Below are positions 56,746 through 64,000 of a stretch of DNA of 64,000 bases, in pieces (position 1 is the first letter of the stretch; each line of letters begins with the position of its first letter). The translations under genes and the position numbers were made by a program. The notes under the pieces are model-generated. The model saw only the letters and a list, made by a program, of their open reading frames with translations, was not told where the DNA came from and searched no databases. Location of the stretch: the NCBI RefSeq assembly GCF_947242115.1, contig NC_074724.1, positions 37,420,998 through 37,484,997 of the forward strand, given 5' to 3'. The stretch comes from Biomphalaria glabrata. Lineage: Eukaryota > Mollusca > Gastropoda > Planorbidae.

Positions 56746-59457
56746 TTACATGTTATTAGTTGTAAGTTGTATTACAATAACTAAGTGATTTTGAGCTCAT
56801 AAAATTTCAAAATAAAATTATAAAATGCTTTTGTCATTCTAAAAAAGAAAAAAAGATTATTATGTTGGATTTTTTTTGGATAGCAAAGGCTATTTGACCT
56901 TTTTATTTCAATATGTGATATCGAAATTTTTAATTCATTAATTTGTTCAATATTTGTCGAAAGTTTGCCTTTGAATAAAATATTTATCAGCATTATTATC
57001 ATTTAATAAGCATATTTTGTTTTTTAATTTTATGAATGATTTGATGTTATAATGCCAGGTCATTTACAAAGCACACGCCTGCCAACTTTCTTTTTGCAAT
57101 GATTCTCAAAACTTAATTAGCTACCAAATGATTGTTTGCTCACTTGGTTGTGATGATTCAACATTCCTGTTATGTTCCACCATTTCCTTCTTCAATTCTA
57201 AAGCTGGCTTTATTTCATCTAGTGAACGTACCATTAGTGTTAGTGACCCTGGCAAACTAGCCATTTTATGCACAATTTTAAAATGTTCATATGGATAATA
57301 TGGTTAGTTTTTTTATAGCATTTTTGACTACATGGAGTTCCAGACAACTTTCCATGTTGCTGGTCCCTTTCTCATGTCATTATTAAATCTTATTTAAAAA
57401 ACAAAAAAAAACTTGTTAGATGGTAACATTGTCCAAATTGTTACTAGTTTTATGTAATGTGTTTGAAAACTATGACTTCCTTAGATTGACTACTAGACTC
57501 TCATTCATGTATTGCATTTCTTTATTTTAAAATCTTGTTAAGGCTTGTTTAAAATCTCTCGACACTCAACTTTTTATGCCATATTACAATGTTTATTTGT
57601 TAATTCAATTGTTTAGTCAAATGTTTGTTTTCCAAAGTGTTACTATTTGGTGCAATCAAAATATTTAGTGGCATTTTACATACAAACACTGGTAGTTGAA
57701 ATCAGTAGCACATTTTAGCTAATTTCTGATGAATCAAAATAAAAATGTCATGATATAAAAATAATTTTAAATTTAAAAACCTATATGAAAAAAATTGTAT
57801 TTTTTGTAAATATAGTTACAGTTATATTGAATAGAATTATTTATGTTAGCAACTTTTGAATGCATCACATAATTTTAATTTGACACAGAAACTGAAAATC
57901 ATTTCAATTAAAGATTGTTGACTGTTGTTTCACCTCAGATGAATTGATTACATTTTAAGAGGTTATCAGATATTTATATTTATGACATACAATCTTTTTG
58001 TTATGTTATGAGTTGTTTTTGTTTTTATTTTCTACATGTTCAGGGTATAAAGTTCTAGTGCATACATACGTAGATTTCAACCCACATTTTTTTAGTTCTT
58101 ACTTATGTATTTACATACATGTACTAAGAACTAATATGAAATTACAACTTAATCATTTTTTGTGTGATTTTTATGTATTCGAACCAATTTTTATTTTAAA
58201 TTAGCACAAGTTAAATCTGTTGATCAGAATTTTTTTCCTTGGTAATAGTTATATTTATACTCAAACCCATTTGATGTTACTTCTGCAAAGATTTATAGAC
58301 ACTCAGAGGAAATGATATTAGCATGGTAGACACAATTAAACTTTTATTAAGGCAGAGTTTTGGAATTAAAGCTAAAATTTTAAAATAAATCAAAAACATT
58401 GATAAACAAGCTGTTTACTGCTAGTTTAGTGCATCAATCCATTGTCTGCTTTTGATTTAGTCTTTGGTTCTTGATTTCTATGCTGCACTGTGTCAATAAC
58501 TTTACTTTTTTAGAGCAGTTCTATTAATCTCTTTCAAATACTATTTGCTTATACTAATCAGAATGTAAGATTTAATGGGTTTGATATTTGTTTCAACTGG
58601 TGATGGTCCCCCTAAAGTATTGTATTAGTACTTCAAAACTTACTTATGTACAGTTTCATTAATTAATTATATTTTTTAGGCTGTTGAAGGTTTATCAATT
58701 GATTTTTTTTTTATCTGGTGGAGACATTTAACCATTTTGTTTTTGCCACAAAAAAAAATTGAACTTGTCTGTTTTGAAAAATGAAATCAAAAGTGAATGA
58801 GCACCTAGTCTTTGAAAGTTCAAAATATTTGTACTACTTTATTGATGTCATGTACTCACATAATATTTGTGTGTTAGTGTTTGTCTTAACATGTTGATGT
58901 TGTTTTGTGATATCTATATCAACATTGTCTCTTGTTGGTGGGGTATGCAAGACATTGGTTCTATGCTGTTGGTAAAAATTTCTCATCCTTCATTGACTTC
59001 CAATGTACTCCACCTTGCACTTAGAGTGTTTTATGGAGTGCTAGAAATCTAAAAAGTATCCCAGTCATAATAGAAGATTTTTAAAACTTACCACATTTAG
59101 AGCATTTCATTTTTACTTTGCTCTTTTTTTTTTATTGTGTATGTTCTTAATTGTAATCAACATCTGACAGTGCTACATAATGTTTCATTTAATGACTGAG
59201 CATAATGCTTAATTTGATTTTAATGTGGCTAAGATTCAAGAAACATGTTTATAAGTTCATTGCTAAAAACACCTGGTGCAGAGTCCATGTGTATTTAATC
59301 TCTGAATGAAATGGGACTAACAATGACTTTCAAAATAGGGATGTCATTTGTTTCTCAAATGTTAGTAGCATAGAAAACATGGACTGTGTGGTCTATTTAT
59401 CTTAATGTGTGTTTGATGTATTGTAAGTGATCATATGTAACAGTTATGGGTATAGAG

Positions 59458-59463
59458 AATAAA
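59458..59463 (+). terminator. Candidate polyadenylation signal
   Basis: AATAAA with TGTTGTTTCATTTTT about 25 bases downstream. It may end the PAM-like transcript. Confidence 0.4.
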
Positions 59464-59480
59464 ATACAAAATATTTAACT

Positions 59481-60019
59481 CATTATGTTGTTTCATTTTT
59501 CTTAAATAGATGACAAGACTTGAATTAATCCACCATTATGAAACTGCCAATCATACCTGCTTAAGCACAATTTAAGTTCCCTCAGACTGACTTTATTAAA
59601 GCTAATCTTGAGATAAAAAAAAAAACTTGATCATTTAGCTTTAAAAAAAATAATAACATGCTTCTCTTCAGGTTAAGAAATTAATATCTGATTAATAGTT
59701 AATGAATGTGAGGGTAGGTTATGTTGACAGTGCAGTGTGAATAATCAAGATCAAATAGCTCTTAGACCTGAGTGGAGTTATGTTTTGAAATTTCATACCT
59801 ACATCATAATGAGAAAGTAATGTTCTCATTTCACTAATTAAATATTTGAACCACAAAGCAAGGAATCTTTAAATGCAGACAAATATCAAGTAATTTTTGT
59901 GATTATTTTACAAAAAGGAATGATAAATCTTCATTTTCATTTCTTAGTTGTAAAACATGTAAAGAGATTTAAGTCAATTTGAAACATGAGAGTTTTGATA
60001 CCTGTTGCTGAAAAACCTC
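59481..60019. other. Unassigned AT-rich DNA
   Basis: No feature recognised. Confidence 0.4.
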
Positions 60020-60442
60020 TTTACCTATCCCTTAGTCTGTTGGACCATTGGGGCACCATGCAAGATTTGTTCACCATCTTTCTCCTTTCCACTAGTCTTT
60101 TACCTTAGTTAGAACCTCTTTCAATGGCAGGCCCATCTATTCTTTTATGTACTTTATCTTTCCATCACTTTCTTTCTGCCTCTTCTTTTTCCTGGTAATT
60201 TTCCCTGAAGGAAGGTCTTAGCGAGCCTCGAAGACTTTGTAATATAGCCATAGATTTTTAGCTCAAGTTTTTTTATGATAGCAGGTCATCATGGGGTCTA
60301 ATCGCTGCAGTAGCCCTGCCTCTAATATCTTTGTGATGCGGTTATAAATGTGATACCTAGGATCCTTCTGTAGCAGCTCAATTCCATTGCTAGGATCCTC
60401 CTCTCTAGCTCTGCAGTCAGTGTCCAAGACTCACAAGCATAT
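60020..60442 (-). mobile_element. LINE fragment (family 3), ending at a solo LTR
   Basis: CTATCCCTTAGTCTGTTGGA, CTTTCAATGGCAGGCC, GCAGGTCATCATGGGGTC and CAAGACTCACAAGCATA match 29795-30240 on the minus strand, with small deletions. The LTR begins exactly where the match stops. Confidence 0.8.
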
Positions 60443-60950
60443 TGTTATAAACCTGGTGGTGGAACAGATGGGGGTAGTGGTGTGTGTGTAGTCAGCCGAC
60501 GCAAATCGCCCCAGTCCAGCGCAGGACGAGCGGTCAACTGTGACCAGTGACAGTACATGCTAGTTCGGCAACGACCTGTGTGTAAATATTACGCACGCAA
60601 GTCACGGCGATTGTGATCATTCTGAGTGGTCAAGAACGTTCCATCCGATTCTAGAAGGCCAGTAGAGACAGTATATAAGAGCGAGTGTGTCAGAAAGACT
60701 GGACTTCACGTTACCTCGCAATGTGACCAGTACGAGGCGAAGTTAGAAACAGTACGGTGTGTGAATTCAGGCGGAGCAAGGCTAGGTTTTTAGACAGTTT
60801 GTGTAATATTGTTGCCAACTGTAGAGTGTTGTATTGTATTTGAAATTAAATTGCTACTGTTACTTTGGAGCCCTGAGTTGTGAGGTTCTTTAAGTTCGTT
60901 GTGTCGTGTGGTGCAGTTTGAAGAAAGCCTGGATAGCGAGATTCGTAACA
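60443..60950 (+). mobile_element. Solo LTR with ATAT target duplication
   Basis: 508 bp from TGTTATAAACCTGGTGG to AGATTCGTAACA, flanked by ATAT (60439-60442 and 60951-60954). A TATA-like box TATATAAG lies at about 60672, and the 3' third shares the layout of the other LTRs (GTTGCCAACTGT, GCAGTTTGAAGAAAGCCTGG). It landed in or at the edge of a family 3 LINE, so it is younger than that LINE. Fossil without an internal region. Confidence 0.85.
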
Positions 60951-61239
60951 ATATAAAACACTTGCAGGTAAACATTGAAAAGTAGGCATGCTGATGCCTT
61001 GGTAGTAAGGGCACCTTAATTCCCTAAGTAATGCTGCCTATAATATAGCTTTAAAAAGAAAAGGACAATGGGCATTGGTGAAATCGAAATTTTCAAAACA
61101 GGATCCTTTCTTTACATTCAGCAGCTCAAAGGTAGATCCAAAACATTTTTTATGGGTCGAAAGTCGAGAGGCACTGAAGAAAGGGTCGTCCAAAGCAAAG
61201 CTGGCTGCACAAGGAAAAAAAGGCCACTCTTTGGACATC

Positions 61240-61545
61240 CTGCTAATAATAATAAGGCTAGTCTTAGAGTCCGAAGATCAGTGAGGAATGCAGTATTTCC
61301 CATATTTTGCCACATCCAGGCAAAGCATAACCATTGTCCGCAGATGGTCGATTTAGATTTTCTTTTCGCCGTCTGCGTTTGTCCTCGACAGCAGATTTTC
61401 TTTTGGTTTTAAAATGTGTATCCCGCTGCCTTCGTAAGTGACCTCCAGCTGTCTCGTTCTGAGGCCGCATGCAACCAGGTGCTCTCTTCTGTCAGCCAAG
61501 GAAAGTTGACGCCCAACCTGGTCTTTGAAGCGTTTCCGCGGAAAA
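61240..61545 (-). mobile_element. LINE C-terminal fragment with finger remnant (family 5)
   Basis: The minus strand encodes ETKRKSAVEDKRRRRKENLN then YALPGCGKI, a damaged C2H2-like finger, and ends with GGGAAATACTGCATTCCTCA and an (ATT)n-like tail. The same tail occurs at 13470 and 16325. It appears to be a 5'-truncated LINE. Confidence 0.6.
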
Positions 61546-62464
61546 AAAATGGGGGTGGGGAGGATTTAGATCTAGTTGCGCCATACATCTAGAATCTATG
61601 TAAGAAGAATAGATCTACAGAAAACTGACAAAGAAAATGAAATTCGGGATATTAAAATACGTTTAATCTTTAAATTAAATAAAACCTATTGATGTATTGA
61701 AAAATATCCTTGGTAACTGATAATTTAGTTTAATTTCGTGGCTTTTAAAAAGAAAAAACTTTTTAAGCTTACATACAGTCAACTCATTTGTTTTGAAATT
61801 ACGAATAGACCTAGTCTCCTACTCCTAGGTAGATTCCTTTCATGATTCATTGTAAACAAAAACAGTGACATTAATATTTAGATCTAAAAATAAAAGAAAT
61901 GGCAACACTCAATGTTTGTCATAGAAATTCAGGGAAAATTGATAGATTTCAAATTCCCATATCAAGTCTAGATGATTCTGTTGATTCTCTTGCAATTGAG
62001 ATTAGTAAACAGATTCTAACAGACGCCACTGACGGCAATTAACTGACGAATTACTGACGATTTCGGTAATAAATTTTAAATGAATCTGGTAGATGTAGTT
62101 AGATCATCTGATCTATTACTATTACTAGACTCTATAGTCATCTGGTCTAAATAAACTAAATACTAAGTCTAAGTATTAAGTAGATCTAGTAACTAGTAGT
62201 AGTACTACTTACCAGTAGTACCGTGAGTGCGTGAGTAGTTGTACTACTACTACTACTAGCCTCATACTCATAATTAAATATTACAATATTACTAGTCTCA
62301 AGTCTGGTCTAGTTGTAGAAATGTAATCTAAATGATTCTAGATCTAGTAAAAAAAATCTAGAGTAGAGACTAGACAGGATACTCCAAGATCTAGGTCTAG
62401 ATAATATGATAGCAGATTAATTTTTAAATTGCAATTTTCATTAGATCTATTAGACATTTTATAA
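61546..62464. repeat. AT-rich DNA with TAGATC and TAGTAC-like clusters
   Basis: Dense CTAGATCTAG words and TACTAC runs at about 62090-62410. No gene signal. Confidence 0.6.
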
Positions 62465-62790
62465 TTGAGCAGTGTGGTAGCTGAGTTTTAATGTGCTTGG
62501 CTTCTGAACCAAGAGGTTTTGGGTTCAAATCTCAGTAAAGGCTGGTGTTTGAACTTACTTCTGAACTGGATTTTTAGGACGCCTCTGAATCCACCCAACC
62601 CTAATCATATGGGTAGGCCTACTTGACATTAATTGGGGAAAGTAAATGTGGTTGGTTGGTTGTTGTGCTGGCCACCTGACACCCTTGTTAACTGTTGGCC
62701 ATAGAATTAGATGATACTTACATCATCTGCTCTATAGATCACAAGGTCTGAAAAGGAGTACTACAAACTTTTTTTTACTCTATTGATTGG
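62465..62790 (+). repeat. Full-length SINE (family A)
   Basis: The tRNA-like head has box A-like TGGTAGCTGAG and box B-like GGGTTCAAATC. It is followed by TTTTTAGGACGCCTCTGAAT, GGTTGTTGTGCTGGCCACC, CTGACACCCTTGTTAAC and AGATCACAAGGTCTGAAA, with a T-rich end. It is the most complete copy in the window and the reference for the interrupted one at 9503/12600. Confidence 0.85.
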
Positions 62791-62844
62791 GATTTTTTTA
62801 TATTGTTTCTAAAATTTAGCAGATTTTATTCTATTTAAGCTGTG

Positions 62845-62960
62845 AGCAGACCTGCCTACCGTTACGCAAAATGCTTATTCGTTACGCAAAATCTCCCAAA
62901 AATGACCGTCAGTACGCAAATACGCATTTAACCCGTCGCGTTACGCATTTCGTATCCTTT
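62845..62960. repeat. Cluster of TACGCA motifs
   Basis: Six TACGCA words in about 100 bp, often as GTTACGCAAAAT, starting after CAGACCTGCCTACC. Possibly a terminus of a DNA transposon. No second end was found. Confidence 0.45.
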
Positions 62961-64000
62961 TTTTTTCTTCCCTCTCTTGACTAGCTTATGAGCGGTCACG
63001 GATGTCACGCTAAGCCGTCCTGTTGGGTCACGGAGGTCATGGTTGGGGGGGGGGGAGGAACAGAAAAGGTGGGGGAACACATTGTGTCTAGATCTATACG
63101 TTGATTGGTTCTTAAAAGCAATTAGATTTAGTCTAGAAATGAAGAACGCGAGAGTGAGGGAGTGGCGGGTTGGTACTGTCAGTTAGCTGATACACCAACG
63201 TGACTTTTTTTTTTTTTTTTTGTAAGTTCATTAGTAGAAATTAATTATGTTGAATCCCTGATTCTCGTATTCATTTGTATAGAAAATCTGTTACCCTTAT
63301 TAGACATTTGAAACAATAATATTTAGTTATAATTTTGTTTGTTAAATGTCGTGTGTTAAATGATTAAATAGTACATGTTATCAACTTAAAACATGACAAG
63401 TCTGTGAAGCCACATGTTCGTTACCTGTATGTTGATATATGTGCATGCTGCTAGTAAAGTTAATGGTAAAAAAAAAACAACACTTGGGCATCTGTTTGTG
63501 AAAAACATTCATAAGAAAGAAAAAACATTTTAGAAATAAAAAGCACCCTAGAGTCAGGATTTTGTCATTTTACCATCATGAGACACTCATTACAAAGACA
63601 AACAGACACAAAAACTCCTTGCATTCAAATCATTAAATACATTTCAACTATCTGATAAAAATATTTCACAAAATGTATATTTTGTTTTTTATAGTTATAA
63701 TTTTTTGTGTGTAATGCTCAATTTGTAAGACAAAATTCCTTATGGATAATAAAGATTATTATTATCACTGTGCACAACTGCAGGAAATGTCCAGTGCTTT
63801 TGGAAGAGAGGTTTTAAGTCTCTCAAACACACTAATGAAATTTGACGGTGATCAACTTAAAATATAAAATTAATTCATTTACATGATTTTTAAAACATAA
63901 ACTAATTTTTGTACCTTGTAGTTATCTTTAAAAAAAACATGGATGGTCTACTCTGACAATCTGGAAGTTTATAAGACAAATATTTGTATTAATCAAACTA
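62961..64000. other. Unassigned DNA
   Basis: Poly-G run at about 63045-63055 and poly-T near 63207-63222. No gene or repeat family recognised. Confidence 0.4.

Larger units (their letters stand above)
56408..59480 (+). other. Possible long 3' UTR of the PAM-like locus
   Basis: Three kilobases with almost no transposon remains except one SINE (56592-56745), unlike the rest of the window, ending with an AATAAA and a GT/T-rich stretch. No coding domain was found. The UTR reading is inference. Confidence 0.4.

Noticed and set aside
61068-61412. 114-residue frame on the plus strand
   Set aside because: It overlaps a minus-strand LINE C-terminus with recognisable motifs, and the plus frame has none.

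Overview
The window looks like nuclear DNA of a mollusc, most likely a freshwater pulmonate snail related to Biomphalaria or Bulinus. The evidence is an AT-rich, intron-bearing sequence with islands dense in the palindromic string TCTAGATC, two tRNA-derived SINE families, several non-LTR retrotransposon families, hAT and piggyBac relics, and vertebrate-like exons with canonical GT/AG borders. The species call is inference. No rRNA gene, true tRNA gene, CRISPR array or prokaryotic operon was seen.

Layout. 1-9 kb: a solo LTR, 5'-truncated LINE pieces, a GC-rich island (about 5.8-6.4 kb) and a piggyBac relic. 9.1-12.7 kb: SINEs, one of them split by an insert that is almost entirely a 55-bp minisatellite of about 50 units. 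13.6-16.7 kb: a 3.07-kb hAT element with 8-bp target duplications. 19.1-23.1 kb: a second minisatellite (31-bp unit, higher-order repeats) whose left edge runs directly out of a LINE. 23.5-49.4 kb: a transposon graveyard (LINE ends on both strands, solo LTRs, SINEs, hAT elements and a 198-bp hAT MITE with a perfect 8-bp duplication), with one TRPC-channel-like exon at 23.5 kb.

The host coding signal lies mainly in 49.6-56.4 kb and is all on the + strand: one exon of a dynein heavy chain, one kinase-domain exon of a MAP3K12/13 (DLK/LZK) type kinase, then a run of seven exon-like segments for the lyase half and cytoplasmic tail of peptidylglycine alpha-amidating monooxygenase (PAM). Each belongs to a different gene, and none has its expected partner exons beside it. 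The PAM run lacks the exon that should carry the second zinc-ligand histidine, and its frame is disturbed in two exons, so it may be a decaying partial duplicate, or a real gene with assembly problems. The 3 kb after the PAM stop ends in a good AATAAA site and may be its 3' UTR. From 59.5 kb to the end there are LINE, LTR and SINE relics and more TAGATC-rich DNA.

The observations most worth following are the isolated exons of unrelated genes, the PAM-like locus missing a catalytic exon, and the two large minisatellites, each tied to a retroelement.
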